From Cadophora sp. MPI-SDFR-AT-0126 (taxonomy: Eukaryota > Ascomycota > Leotiomycetes > Helotiales > Ploettnerulaceae), in the NCBI GenBank assembly GCA_020747065.1, contig JAGMVK010000013.1, forward strand, positions 1,545,246-1,609,245: a DNA stretch of 64,000 nt, given 5' to 3'. The notes below the pieces were generated by a model that searched no databases, was not told the origin of the DNA, and worked only from the letters and a program-made list of their open reading frames with translations. A program made the translations under genes and the position numbers. Shown here one piece after another: positions 1 through 11,828 of the stretch (within the stretch, counting starts at the first letter, position 1; each line of letters begins with the position of its first letter).

Positions 1-55
1 ACACGACGAGGGATATACTATCGTCTGCAGTAGATCTTCATATCATAACTTATAA

Positions 56-337
56 CACATAATAACTACTATCAAAAAGAACGAGAATATTCCGAATAAT
101 AATGCAGCTTTCAAGGCTACTTTAGAATCGGCGATGCTGACAGCCGATGCTGATGCTCGGCTAGAACGTCTCACGAACTGGCGTTCGTTCCCAGATCATG
201 AAATTATTCACCCTCCAGCACACGCTGATCATTTCATACCTTTCCTAGTGGCTACTAGCGCTGGTGCCCCCGACAAGACTACCAAATATACAACTTGGAC
301 TTTACAAGAAGCAGACATGAGCACGTATAGCTGGTAG
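56..337 (+). pseudogene. C-terminal fragment of a LigB-type (class III extradiol / 4,5-DOPA) dioxygenase
   Basis: The frame ending with TAG at 335-337 gives an acidic tail with HPPAHADHFIPFLVATSAGA followed by a W/Y-rich end. This resembles the C-terminus of fungal LigB-superfamily ring-opening dioxygenases, where a conserved histidine lies in an HP..H...LLV context. The frame is closed upstream by TAA at 53-55, and the N-terminal metal-binding part is not in the window, so this is either the last exon of a gene running in from the left or a remnant. The pogo element begins about 50 bp after the stop. The family call rests on motif resemblance only; exon status is undecided. Confidence 0.5.
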
Positions 338-388
338 ATGATTGGGATCAATTAAGTGCTCTAGTACTTGGACTCGGAGTATAGGGTA

Positions 389-2239
389 ACGTCCCACCCC
401 CCCATTCCGGCCACCCCTCCATTCCGGCCACCCCTCCATTCCGGCCACCTCGCTTAATTTCAGCACTTCCTATTCAAGACTTAATAACTCTATTCTACGT
501 CAACTTCTATATATGATATTATAGATTCTGAATCTCCCTTTGATTCTGATTCTATAGGTTTAATTTGAGCCTCTCTAGCTGCAATTTAAGCCTCTCTAAT
601 AGCACGTGTTATTACAAATCGGGAATTTGGACTAGTCAAGACTTTCCTCTTTTTTCTTAGCCAAATTTGCTCTATTCGTTCCTCCAACTCTTTAACCCTT
701 ATATTTGCCTTCCCTAATTTGTAGTCTCTCTCATCAATTCCCTTTATAACCTTCCTAAAGAGTATACGCTTCTCTGGAAGTTAGTCATGTGACCCGCTGG
801 CCAAAGTACGGATTTATCTGTACAGCTCTTTCCGGCCCTTTAGCGTCTGTACCTTAATTGAAGTATCGGAAACCTCCAGAGGTAGTATTAGCGTCTCCTG
901 AGGCTTTAGTGGAAGTGGATTAATCAATTTATTACTGTTTTCTAACAATAATAGGCTTATCAAAGGCTTTACTATAAAAACCAGCTACAGACCTATAATC
1001 CTCCACCTAGCCTTGATATTAGAAGGGCTAAAGGCTTCTAGATATGCCTTCTGGTAGCAGATAAGGAAATTGCGCCTGCTAATTAGTGTAGAATCGATTA
1101 TTGAACTTAATTTTTAAAGCTCTTTCCGGTAAGCACGCTTTAAGATAGAGAAAACCGTTAAATCAAGAGGTTATAAGACGTGTGACGTATATGCAGGTAA
1201 GAAAAGAAGGTGTATATTATACTTAAGGCACCTCTAAAGGAAATCTGTAGTCTTATAGCTTCCGTAGCCGTCTAGAATAAGAAGTCTGGCTGAATAGTCA
1301 TGTGGTTAGGTCTGCGGGATAAAGACCTTTTCCAGCTACTCCAGAGCTGTCTGATCAGTTGTCCACCTATTATCGGTCGCTGTAAAGTACTATTAACTGA
1401 ATATATCTAATTGAGACGGAAACCACTGTTATTGGACCGATTTTCCCTTGTAAATTACCGCCGGAAGCGTGGAGAGGCCGGTTGCGGATATATACTTAAT
1501 GATTGATGTCCAGGTACGTGAGCCTAGCTGTTTCCCTTGAACCTTGCGTTTCTTAGCACTCCCTACGATATAGCCATTAAGACCATAGCCTTCTATAACA
1601 CCAGTCTCGTCTATATTCCATCGTTAGGCGGCCGGAATTGCCTTGATTTCCGGAATCTCCAATTTTTGGAACCACAGCTTAATAACTTCGGAACGAGCGC
1701 TATTAACACGTACAGAATCGACGTATATTTGCCTCTTAGTCTTCAGAACAGGATTACGAGCTAAAAATCGCGCTATCCAGTGTTTTCCAAGCTCTTAGTG
1801 ATCTCCTTAAAGGGCTAGAAGCCTCTCTCCAAAAACTCGTATCTATGCGTGGGTAACTCCGTGCCTAAGAGCCTCTTGAGTTAAAATCTAATCGGTCAAT
1901 CGATTTTCCACTACCGTAGGTAGCTTTTGTAAGTGACTAGTGGCCTCCCTATGTGGTTGAGTCGTTATGTTGCGGTCCATAAGGGTAGACCTTGGAACAC
2001 CCTACTCAAGCGATGCCTTCCGCAAAGACTTGCCATTTGCCACTTCTCTAAGAGCGGCCCTGACGTCATACTCAGTATATTGAGGCTTCATGATGAAAAG
2101 AATTATCACTCCAAATTTCAAGAAAATCGATAAAGAATCAAGATAATTAATTATTATTGAAGTAGAGTGGTACAAGAAGCGGTGAGGTTAAGCGAGGTGG
2201 CCGGAATGGGGGGGTGGCCGGAATGGGGGGGTGGGACGT
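389..2239. mobile_element. pogo/Fot1-type DNA transposon, RIP-degraded, with intact ends
   Basis: A 1851-bp element bounded by inverted repeats that begin ACGTCCCACCCCCCCATTCC (389 onward and, reversed, up to 2239). The dinucleotide TA lies directly outside both ends (387-388 and 2240-2241), the target duplication expected of Tc1/mariner/pogo elements. The left end carries three tandem copies of a 19-bp unit ending ATTCCGGCCACC, the right end two. The interior encodes a decayed transposase on the minus strand. Size and end structure match the Fot1 group of filamentous ascomycetes. Confidence 0.92.
440..2091 (-). pseudogene. Fot1/pogo transposase, inactivated by RIP-type nonsense codons
   Basis: Reading the minus strand from ATG at 2091 gives a psq-type helix-turn-helix start (MKPQYTEYDVRAALREVANG), a CENP-B-like DNA-binding stretch, then the DDE region. 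That region includes NIDETGVIEGYG (about 1590-1620) and DGYGSYKT (about 1247-1272), followed by FLPAYTSHVL and PLDLTVFS, a hallmark of the DDE_1 family. More than ten in-frame TAG/TAA codons stand where CAG/CAA is expected, and no indels are needed to follow the frame. That pattern is point-mutation decay by RIP, not drift. The C-terminal basic coiled region ends near 440-470. Confidence 0.88.
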
Positions 2240-2241
2240 TA

Positions 2242-2746
2242 ATGTTGTTTTCACAAAGTTGATGGTTGGCATTATAATCATGAATAGCAATAGCGCAGAA
2301 CTTGTGTATCGAGTCTACTCTTCTGTAATCAACTCAAGTTTGAGGCGAATGATGTTGTCTGGAATATGATAGGCGCCGACATCGACACCCTTAGAAAAAG
2401 CCTCTAGTCAATAGCTAATGATACCTAAGGAGGGTAGAGTCGGAGCGCGTGATAGCCAAAACTTTCCACACAAGGAATTGGGAGAGATAATACGTTTGTG
2501 GCTTGACATCTTGGTCACTTGTGGTTTTTGCTTTGGAAGGATATAGTCTCGTGATGATGGGGTGAAGCAGGTAGGTACCTTCCGTACGAAGTTTGGCATG
2601 GGTTAACAACATCCCTGGCTTCAAAGGCGAATCTCTCCAGTTAATGTTCGTACAACTTTAGTATAAATAGAGCCAAATATCGCACCACTCGGCACCGACT
2701 GCAGGTTTATCCCGGCCAGGAGATCCTAACATGCAACTGTAGGTAA
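2242..2746. other. Intergenic, no feature recognised
   Basis: Moderately AT-rich sequence between the pogo element and the small inverted-repeat element. Short open frames here have no recognisable domain, splice pattern or coding bias. Confidence 0.5.
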
Positions 2747-2894
2747 GGGGGTTTCCAGTGGGTCTCATACACCCCCCTGCTTTTACCTCGCTATATCAGG
2801 AAAATTGTGGGGTAAATAAAAGTATTCGATGCCATTCTATGGAAAACACTCGCTACCGCCTTACAGGGGTGTACAAGACCCACTGGAAACCCCC
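2747..2894. mobile_element. MITE-like foldback element, 148 bp
   Basis: Inverted arms of about 29-30 bp: GGGGGTTTCCAGTGGGTCTC at 2747 onward and its near-complement at 2866-2894. They flank only about 90 bp of non-coding sequence. The arm core (GGGGTTT.CAGTGG..CTC...CACCCC) is related to the arms at 13038 and 14113, suggesting one family. No protein is encoded. The target duplication is not obvious. Confidence 0.65.
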
Positions 2895-3324
2895 TGTCGT
2901 ACGAGGTACGAGCAAGTGCGAAGTCGGATAGCGGATGACGCACGCTGCGATCAGACCCATACTTCGCTCGGAGCAAGCACGGAGAACTGCATAATACACA
3001 TGGAATAATATTACTAGAAGAGAATCGCACGGAAAGCCAGACGACCCAAGTCCGGCTAATTCATAGTGAAGTGACGCTGAATAGGGGGTATCCGAATCTT
3101 GGGCCGAGTACGAGACTTGCGTCGTCGTTGAGGGGCAATGTTTATCATTATACCGAATGAATTATTAACACTATTCTAAGTAAAGAGTTTGCTACCTTGA
3201 TTGGCATGCGGAGATTGGCACGGTATACAGTCTATAAGACTTCTTGTTGGGCCACGACAGCTGGATTGTTTCGGAGCGCCTTTGTTATTGAATCACAACC
3301 TGAGACCCAGAAACGGCTCAGAAA

Positions 3325-5112
3325 ATGTTTACATTACCACTGCTACTTCTCACGGCTCAAGTACTTGCTACTTCGAGCCGCAGTTCTCCTTCCTCTCGAC
3401 CAGGACGACCAGGGCACAATGAAACAAGCTGTGTAAGTCTGTCCTGATCCTAATGTCACCCATCTATAGACACTTGAAGATTGAACATGAGGTGGTTAAT
3501 AAAAACAACTCTTGCTGACAAATATACTAAAGTGCACAATTCTCAGTGAACAGCTTGCTGAGAAAGTTCTTCTTCGCGGCTCTTACAATGTCTCTACAGC
3601 CATCGAAGCATATTACTCCGAACAGGCGCAAACACAGAAGCCTGCATGTGTTGTCCTTCCTTCCTCGGCCGAAGATGTATCTATCGCCGTCAAGGTGCTG
3701 AGCATGGGATTCAAGATAGGATTGCAATCGTGTGAATTTGCCATCAGAAGCGGAGGGTAGGCGCTTTCCGGCATTTCCCCCCATTTCACGTCAGAACCGT
3801 TGCTAACTATCCTGCGCAGCCACACACCCTGGGCGAACCTTAACAACATTGACGATGGGGCAACACTCGACTTGTCGAATCTAAACCAAGTCACTCCAAA
3901 CGCAGATGGCACAGTTGTGGGAGTGGGACCTTGGAATCGTTGGGAGGATGTCTACTCCGTGCTAGACCCCATGAACTTAACAGCGCTAGGTGGTCGTTCA
4001 CGCACTATTGGTGTCGGTGGACTAGTCATGAGTGGTAAGCAATACCCCTCGGCATCATCATATTGTTCTTTCTAACCAAGCTACAGCTGGCATGTCCTTC
4101 TTCTCGGCTCGATATGGGCTTCCTTGCGACAATGTTGCGAATTTCGAGGTGCCTGACCTGAGACTTCCCCTCAATTATATATATACTGATAGTTATGATA
4201 TCGAAGGTGGTCCTCTCAAACGGCTCCATTGTCAATGCAAACGCCGCCTCCAATTCCGACTTACACAGAGCACTTAAAGGAGGATCCAATAATTTCGGAG
4301 TAGTCACTCGCCTGGATCTCAATGCATATGAGTAAGGTCCATTCTGGGGTGGCCAGGGCATTTTCAACACATCTGTATTGCCCAGTCTCGTATCCTCGTT
4401 CTCCAAGTACGCAAATAGCGAGGGCGCGGATGAGTACGCACAATTGCAAATACTATACGGAATTTTTGGCCCGGTAATAATCGTCATGTCGATGCAGCAC
4501 TACCCCAAACCCGAAGCCCCTCCAGAGCCAGTATTTGGCGCGATTAGTGCCCTGACAACCACGAATACATTTCGCATCGCCAGTCAAAAGAACTTTACGG
4601 TGGAGCAGGAATCGATACCAGATGGTGGCACCACTCGCAGAGCATTTTCTACCGTCACATTCGGCAATAATGCGGAAATGGCCCAGCGGTTTGTGTACAC
4701 GGCAAACGCTACCATGGAAGGCTTGCGCGACGTCGATGGCATTGTATTCATCATCAGCTTTCAAGGTTTGAGTCAGCTCATTACATCCAAGTCCAGCCAG
4801 CACGGAGGCAATCTTCTTGGTCTTGATACCGAAGGTGGTGACAGGATTTTAGTCGCCGTAACTGCTGCGTGGGAAGCTGAAACTGACGACAAGATGATGT
4901 ACACTGCAATCCAGACACTCATGGAGGACACCAACCGCGAAGCTCAGAATCTGGGAGTGGCAGATGAATTTATCTTTATGAATTATGCGTCGCCTTGGCA
5001 AGATGTCTATGGAGGCGTTGGTGCTGAAAACCGTAAGGAGTTTCAACGGATCAGCAAGTTGTATGATCCCATGCAGTTATTCCAGAAGGCTGTTCCGGGC
5101 TTCAAGCTTTGA
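3325..5112 (+). pseudogene. Berberine-bridge-enzyme-like FAD-linked oxidase (BBE family), one in-frame nonsense codon
   Basis: Best model: exons 3325-3432, 3533-3756, 3820-4034, 4087-4148, 4207-5112. The protein starts with a hydrophobic secretion signal (MFTLPLLLLTAQVLA). It then shows the PCMH FAD-binding fold: RSGGHTPW carries the histidine used for covalent flavin attachment, and GVGGLVMSAGMSFFSARYG is followed by CDNV and the KGGSNNFGVVTRL signature. The C-terminal BBE segment includes NYASPWQDVYG near the end. Introns have GT..AG borders and CTAAC-like branch sites. In the last exon, codon 4333-4335 is TAA where the family has Gln in a GPFWGGQ context (CAA to TAA). The rest of the frame is open, so the lesion is recent or bypassed (see findings). 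The first intron is the least certain part. Family members oxidise alcohols, sugars or secondary metabolites, usually secreted; the substrate is unknown. Confidence 0.82.
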
Positions 5113-6866
5113 AGAGGGGTTGCAGGTGGATGGTCTAGGATTTGAATCAGCTGGTCATGGCCAGAAATCACTGCACTACCTTTATTACTACTTTCTTGTA
5201 TATAGAAGAGCCGGTATCTTAAGCCAATATTGCTCAACTTGGAACAAAATATAGTTTTCAACTGATGGGTTTTTTTCTGCATACAGTACAGATTGCGAAT
5301 ACTCCCGGACATTACGAAGTCGAATGCCTCAGATGTTCAATAGCGGACAATACAGCGTTTTCTGCTTTACGATTACTTGCAGGCAGTCTGACAAATTCTG
5401 CGAGACCAGTCAAGTCTCCGCATGACGACTGCCATCTTGTTACTTTGTAAGGAACATTGTACAGATATGCACACGAGCCAAGTCGCTATGTCAAGACCCG
5501 AAAAACAACCCCCGAGACTTGGCTTTAAGGTTCTCAGGTGCTCCAATTTCTCTTTTCACCGTCGTCTTCCATACCCAGCTGCACATTTGCATTTTAACTT
5601 TCAAGTCCTTGATGATCACTTAGACAGCGCTGTGTGCGTGCAAGTTTACACGCTGGAAAAAGGGGTTGAGGAATTCAGCGAGGGATGTGGCGTTCTTTTC
5701 GTTCCCAACCTCCCTGCCCCCGGCCAAAACACAATATTGAATTCGCATGATCACCAGCTATGGATGTGGAGTGTGGGGAGTATCAGAACACACTTCTTCT
5801 CTTGGCTGCTTAGTCCCACGTATTACGTCCACGCCTTTCATCCCGAATAGGGGAGTAACTGGAGCGGAAATTCGACTCGTGCTGTAGGCCCCAAACAACC
5901 AAACGGAATGTACTCCCTACAGTAAAGTTTTGTTGTACATCATACAAATCCGAAACACGCTTTGTACAAAGTGTAGTTGTTTTGGAAGTGTTGTTTGCTG
6001 TCTGCCGGAAGCGGGTGGCCATTTCGGAAATGCTAGCATGGCGGATTGCGGGAGTATATTGATCGATGCAAACAATTTTACAAACACGGGAATGTATGTA
6101 AAAGCTTTCGGCACATAGATTGGGAGAGTGTCATAAAATAAATCTACATGAAGGGGAGTGGAAAGGACTGAAATGATGTGAGGTCCTAGAAAAGGGGGCG
6201 GTGACCTGGTTAAGCGAGAAGAGGAGTAAGGCAATTTGTCAACACTGTTGAGGTATCAAATGTTGTCCCTTTGGATTCTCCATTTTCCATATTTCTTTGC
6301 TGTAAGAAATGCTGTATGGGTGCTTCCAGCTGATAGGGCAGGCCACCACTCAGTGCCAGATCAATACGGGACTGGGAGAATGTCTCATCTGGGGAAGGCA
6401 ATGTTTATATTTAACAATATTCACGGTCAAATCATGAGAATTTTCTTGCTGAACTTTGGCATCAAAAAGGGGTCTTACTGTCGGCCCCGTGTCTGTTTTT
6501 GGCTTCTTTCACTCCTTTCAAGTCAGTCCTCTTCTCCTGAGCAAACTCTCCGAAGGCAAATGCTCATCCAGATGCAAAAAGCAAACCCGATACGGCGAGC
6601 GTTATCATTGCTTCCCATATCATCCCACTCACCATCCAAGCAAGGACAAAGGATATGACACCTCCGATTCCCAGACTAATAGCAATATCACCTATTTCAT
6701 TCTCATAAAAACCTGCCCAACCAATCCACAAGTTTGCCCAAGCAAGAAGTGAACACCTTCATAAAAAAAAAAAAAAAAACACTAGAAAGCTCACGCTGAA
6801 CCTCCACCCCGCTCCTACCATCCAATCTCCGTCTCAGAACGCTCTTACTATAATCCTTCTTCCACC
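5113..6866. other. Long intergenic stretch without a supported gene
   Basis: Contains a 142-codon open frame at 5422-5850 (+) with no recognisable domain and no nearby splice support, and an 18-A run near 6762. I see no transposon ends, tandem repeat or RNA gene. The polyA run could mark an old retro-inserted sequence but nothing else supports that. Confidence 0.45.
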
Positions 6867-7123
6867 CGAACAGAATCGCACCGATCTCATCCCCGAAGAC
6901 AGCCCGGTACGTTTCAGAGTTGTAGGATAAGACTTCAGCGTCTTTGCCGTGTTTACTGAGACAAATGTCTCGGCTTCTAGTGAGGCATCGGTTAGTGCTG
7001 TGATGGGATGGAGGAAATATGTCTGGATGGAGACTGGGGTTAGGAGACTTAATGAAGGGATGGATGAGGCCGAAGGAGGGGATGACATTGTGTATGAGAT
7101 CTTATGGGGCTGGGAGGAAGCTT
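6867..7123 (+). pseudogene. Possible decayed coding fragment of unknown identity
   Basis: One forward frame from CCCGAACAG to TAA at 7123 is open apart from one TAA (near 6930) and reads with protein-like composition (AVMGWRKYVWMETGVRRLNE). I do not recognise a family. It sits directly upstream of the solute-binding-protein-like remnant but in another frame. It could be an unrelated C-terminus. Confidence 0.25.
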
Positions 7124-7149
7124 AATTATTTTGGCATTGAATGAAGATC

Positions 7150-7555
7150 TTTGGTGGCGAGAGGAGGTGGACTTTGACGTTTTGATCCTGCATGAATGAG
7201 GTTGGCGGCTACTACATGGGATTGTCTATCATTGGATGGGCATATACCTTCGTCCCTGCCTACCTCAATGGGTCCGCGCCGATTGTCACCGATTACTCGA
7301 AGCCAGAGTTCAAGGACAAGTAGGTGCTTACGTACCCTAACGATGATGATGCGATTCTCTATCAATTCGATCTCATGTGAGGAAGGACATTGCTCCACCT
7401 CCTGGGTTCCCAAATGTTATGGAAATGCCAGGGACTAACCCAACAAAGTTCAGCGAATGGATGATGGATCGGGCGGCTGTTGAGAGACTGCGTTTCTTCT
7501 TTGAAGATAAGATTGGCAGTGCTCAGGGTTTGTCACCGCTTATCGACGACTTGTG
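7150..7555 (+). pseudogene. Fungal periplasmic-binding-protein-like (ABC-type Fe3+ transport superfamily) remnant
   Basis: Two blocks match the C-terminal half of a fungal extracellular solute-binding-protein-like family. Block one (about 7196-7379) reads GYYMGLSIIGWAYTFVPAYL and then TYPNDDDAILYQFDL, broken by TAG at the position following FKDK. Block two (about 7378-7555) is in another frame: VRKDIAPPPGFPNVMEMPGT, then WMMDRAAVERLRFF and QGLSPLIDDL before TGA. The roughly 150-200 residues normally between them are missing, so an internal deletion with frameshift joined the parts. Only a short trace (VDFDVLILHE) of the N-terminal half remains. Family assignment is from memory of such fungal proteins and is moderately sure. 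Confidence 0.55.
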
Positions 7556-7791
7556 AGCAGCTTGACAGATGCTCATGTATCAACTTAATTTCTTGTATAT
7601 ATATATATTCGACTCTTGGGACAGTCGGCAGCTACATATGTACTTGTAAATAGATAACATTCGTATATGCGAAACGTTAGCCACGTCTATGTTCAATTTA
7701 TACCCTCCTCTAGAGATACTTCTTTAGGTGGTCCATTGTTTGCTTCATTCATAAAAATGTCGGGTACTGTTCTGGTGTTCCCTAACCTCTC

Positions 7792-9828
7792 TATCCCTTC
7801 GTGTGGCAGCTCGCTTACGGGTTTTAGCGTCTTGGCAGGCAAATCCTCTACTAAAATATAAGGGTATTCAGACTAAAATCACAACATTTCTATTCTACGC
7901 TATGATACTGGGCAAAGCAGGTGTTATCTTTATATAGGGAAACTATATAGATTTTATAGCTAAATATCGATTCTTTCCTATATCTGGATCCCTTTATATT
8001 TAGTAGAATATTCGTCAAAAGCTCACTTAAAACCTTCCTCTGTACTTACCGGGATATACCCTCTTTTTAATATATAACATACGCTTTAGAGTACTTCATA
8101 CACGATAAGGTATAGTCTCCTCCCTCCGGTACAAGCTCGATAGCGAATATTACAGATCTTTTATGTTTTAGGCGACCTTAAGTAGTAAGAGTAAAATAAC
8201 ATTAAACTAGCTCTATTCTAAACTTCATCTGATTAATCTATTTCTTTTCCAGTAGTACTTTAGAGTAGAAAATAAGCTTATAAGTATTAGTAATCGCTAT
8301 ATCTTTGATCTAAGTAGCTAAAGATTACTAATTATCTATTAAATAAAGACGCTCTAAGGTATTACCTTTCTTAAGTTAATTTCCTTGATTTACAGCACTT
8401 ATTTAGTAGTTATAATTATCTTCGTACTTAGGAATCTCAAGCTAGACTCAAGTATACGTTCCAAAGGATATACGAGCTATTTTCTATAAAGTAGAGGTCT
8501 TAGAAAGTCGCTGACGGAGTCTTTGTACCTTCCTCTGAGTATTAGAGTATATCAATATCAAGAGTACTAAAGCATTATCTTTCCACGCTATTATATTAAG
8601 TTATCTGTAGTTACTTCTATATAAAGTGTACCCCAGGGGATTTTATCCTTCTTCGTATCTTCGGCTTTTATTTAAGCGAATCGCTTTAAAATACCACTTT
8701 TAGCTATACACGTGCCTATAGCCCCTTACCTACGCTCTCTACTGTACTTTAAGAGCTTAATATTAGTAAATAAGTTATCGAGGTAAATAACGTGATCTTT
8801 ACCTTAATTCAAGAGCTTCTCTATTACATACATAACAATAGTTGAAGAGGTATTCTTCCTTAGAGCCCTAGGTTAAGGGACTTTCTATAGGCCGAGCCTA
8901 CTCTATTCCGGATTATTAATTTTCGTACCTTTCCGGTGGAAAACCTAGTTAAAAAAGAAGCCCTAGTTAGTAAGGACCTATATCTTATAGCCCTGATCAA
9001 TCGGCTTCCCTAGGATCTTTAATATATCCTTCGAGCGGCCCTAGAAACGTAATATAGCCTTATCCACAGTAATATCCCTCCTAAGGATCCATAGCTTTTA
9101 AGAGGTTTCTCGAATATAAGTATTTAAGGGTTCTAACTAAAGGTATATTAGATTAAGGTCCGGATTATAAATAACCTACTTACACGATTAAAGATAGCTT
9201 TAAAAGTATAATCCGGATCTGTACTATAGAGTCTAGACAAGGTATATAGTGCTTTTAACCTCCGAAAGCTTATAATAGCTATAAGGGCATGATCCAACTA
9301 TATAAAGTCTCCTAATTTCTAGTAGTTCCTCGCTTTGTTTTCTATATGGATACTGATATATACGTATTCCGATATATCTGTAAGCTTTAGTAACTGTTAT
9401 AATACGCTAATTATTAATCCGGGCATGTGTTAGTACTTAATTTAACTTAAATCTCTCTTAATATTCCCTCTCTTTACAAGTATTTGTATCATTATATATA
9501 ATCCGGATTTGATTCTCTAGAAAAAACAGTGAAAATAACCTCTAGGCGTTGATAGGCTTAATATAGGGTAGTAGGTTGATACATGAGCGAAAGGGAGGTA
9601 AATCTATAGGTATAAAACCGGAACTAGTTTTTATTACAAGATCTAGGTTTAGGCGTATTATAGCAGGATCCGTAGAATCTGCAACGACCTCTTATATAGC
9701 TTTCTATTGTAGTTTATGTGGCAATTAATAATAATTCTTTGATTTATTTACATAGATTATTTACCTGCACTTTAGTGGGGTAGTTGCCAAGACGCTAAAA
9801 CCCGGACTGCTACACGAAGGGATAAATT
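7792..9828. mobile_element. piggyBac-like DNA transposon, heavily RIP-mutated
   Basis: Inverted ends share CCCTTCGTGT.GCAG followed by CGGGTTTTAGCGTCTTGGCA (7792-7855 and, reversed, 9763-9828). The CCCT start suits piggyBac elements. The interior is AT-rich with many stops. On the minus strand around 8660-8800 it reads HVIYLDNLFTNIKLLKYSRE and then AKSGILKRF and KIPWGTLY, the catalytic-Asp region of DDE_Tnp_1_7 transposases. A TTAA target duplication cannot be recognised, perhaps because of RIP. Confidence 0.75.
8500..9700 (-). pseudogene. piggyBac-type (DDE_Tnp_1_7) transposase remnant
   Basis: Recognised from the YLDNLFTN block and the downstream KIPWGTLY block on the minus strand. Stops are dense and mostly TAA/TAG at expected Gln or Trp codons. 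The limits are approximate, since only the central part can be read with confidence. Confidence 0.6.
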
Positions 9829-10172
9829 TTATTCCACCCTTTCCTATGATTGTTGCCCTCCTTGGTGTTTCATCATCTATAAGTGTGTTGTGCAAGATAC
9901 GGCATAGCTGTAGCCACTTAAAGTGGTGGCAAAATCGTCTATTTTCAAGTAGTCTTCAGGGAGCAGCTGAAGCATAGCAACAATAGGGGCTCGCTCAGAT
10001 AAGCGAGATCGCTGTTACACGAGTCACGACAGAGTTCAAATATGGATTGGGAGAATCGCTGTTTCAGTATGAGTATAAGCGTATTAAGGAGGAAACTCAA
10101 GGTGACAGAAATAGATGAACTTACGAGAACTAGCTTTGCCAAGGAGGGCTTTTGTGCGAGTACGAGACATGG

Positions 10173-10972
10173 ATGTGGTTCAAAATCATGCGCCATTTGA
10201 TACAAAATGCGAAATTGGGGTAAGCCGATAACTTCTACTTTATTAGATACGCCTTTATATCGGCGTAAGCCATTAATACAAGAGATAGGCTTGTCTTGAT
10301 TAATACGCTCAACTCCTCGGAGGAGATAAAGGCGATCATACTTCCAGCACTTAAGTAGTTCGGCTTTAGTAGGAATGATATTAAACATATCATTATTACA
10401 CACGAACATCTGGATCACTACAGTAGTGCTAAGTATCTCAAAGAGATATTTAACTCGATAATCTACGCTTCTAACCTCGCTTAGTAAGAAATAGCAACGT
10501 ATGATGTCCCTCTTAACTTAATATCTTACCCTCTAAGTAGGGACGTAACGCTAGTAGATAGTTAAGTCTTAATAGTCGGAAATATATCTATCGAGACTGT
10601 CCTTACACCTGGACACATACCTGGTACTCTATCGCTCATCTTTCTACTGACTACGAAGAATAGTGCCGAGAAGTATATAGTAGGCCTGAACAGCGGCACG
10701 GGCACCCGCAGTCTGCCATTGACCGTACGACTAAAGTGTTATCGTAGAGGCGTCTGGTAAGTATCGTATACGAGCGAGGTGTTGATACACTTATTTCAAA
10801 CTACTATGTTGCAGACTACGCGCTATTTAACTCAGATATACTTGCTCACTTAAGCCCGGATGCTCCTAATCCATTCGTGATTGGCCGAGACAATTATTAC
10901 AATTACTTGAACATATTGGGACTATGCACCAAAGTAGTCGCAGCGAGGCAGGGTATGGATCTTTGGGTATAA
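10173..10972 (+). pseudogene. Metallo-beta-lactamase-fold metallo-hydrolase, RIP-inactivated
   Basis: A single forward frame, followed through stops, reads ADNFYFI..AFISA*AINTRD, then LINTLNSSEEIKAIILPALK and the zinc motif THEHLDH at 10398-10418 (His-x-His-x-Asp-His). The second metal histidine lies in LTPGHIPGTLSLIF (10608-10650). After a one-base frameshift near 10705-10715 it continues LISNYYVADYALFNSDILAH and PDAPNPFVIGRDNYYNYL, matching the C-terminal part of this fold, with the expected ISNH histidine changed to Tyr (CAC to TAC). Seven or so stops are TAA/TAG at Gln-type positions. An open frame on the minus strand over 9945-10418 is an antisense shadow. Members hydrolyse lactones, thioesters and similar substrates; the original substrate is unknown. 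Confidence 0.8.
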
Positions 10973-11828
10973 GCGTGGGAGAGTGTCCACTCTACTAGCA
11001 AATCGGGGGCGTCGATGTGAGGTGCTGTTGTTTGCATTGTATATAGGAGTAGAGGACAAGGTTACTTATACTTAGATCCCTATCAACCTCCCCCCCCCCC
11101 CACCTTTCCACTCTTCGTCCCAATCTCCCAGATATCGGATCACACCTCTTCCCGGAACCCAGATTCACACGGATGAACTCGTCCAGACAACCATTACCAG
11201 AACCCACTGCCAAGTGCTCACAGCCTACCCTTCTGACTCGCTGCAAGTGTCAAGAGACATTTTTCTCTTAGGTATGAGTTGGTAGTTCCGGTCTAAGGTC
11301 CGGCTCTCTACGGGACTTGTAGTCATCTAGAATCAATCCATGTCTTGGCCCGAGACGGAAGCCGAACCTCAGAGTGGCGAGCTGGAATTGTTAGACCGCA
11401 ACGGAAGCCGAGATATGAATTCCTTTCTCCTTTCGCCGGTGAACTCCACTTTGACTATCCACTTTCATGATGAGACCAGGACTCTCTTTGGTTGACTAAG
11501 ATGATATGTGGCTGTGCCCCTCGCGTTCTGGACAGGAGCGTCTTTCGAAGCTCCAAAGTCCTGTCGAAGGCCGAGACCTGCCAGATACCATTTATATATC
11601 TCTGTGCCCCAGGTACATGGCGCTTGGAGACCAGGCAGTGACCTTGAAGCTGCGACTAGAGATAGAGAGAATTTACATCTTCTTCAAGAATTCACACTCT
11701 TTTAATTCCCAGGACAATTTCGACCATCTGTCGATTTTTACACACTGCCAAACCGTCTTCTTCTCTAGCGCCTCCTTAACTTCTGGAGATCTTTTCCTTG
11801 AACACTCATAGCTACTGGCACGATCAGT
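10973..11828. other. Intergenic / putative upstream region of the DUF3112 gene
   Basis: Holds a 12-C run at 11090-11101 and an 11-bp direct repeat ACGGAAGCCGA near 11354 and 11402. No coding or mobile feature was recognised. Open frames at 11506-11811 lack any domain. Confidence 0.45.

Noticed and set aside
5422..5850. 142-codon plus-strand open frame downstream of the FAD oxidase
   Set aside because: No domain, no splice context, no resemblance to a known family. Kept only as a remark in the intergenic entry.
9945..10418. 157-codon minus-strand open frame
   Set aside because: It lies antisense to the metallo-hydrolase remnant, whose plus-strand motifs (THEHLDH, LTPGH) are much stronger. 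RIP changes on the plus strand leave the antisense frame open.
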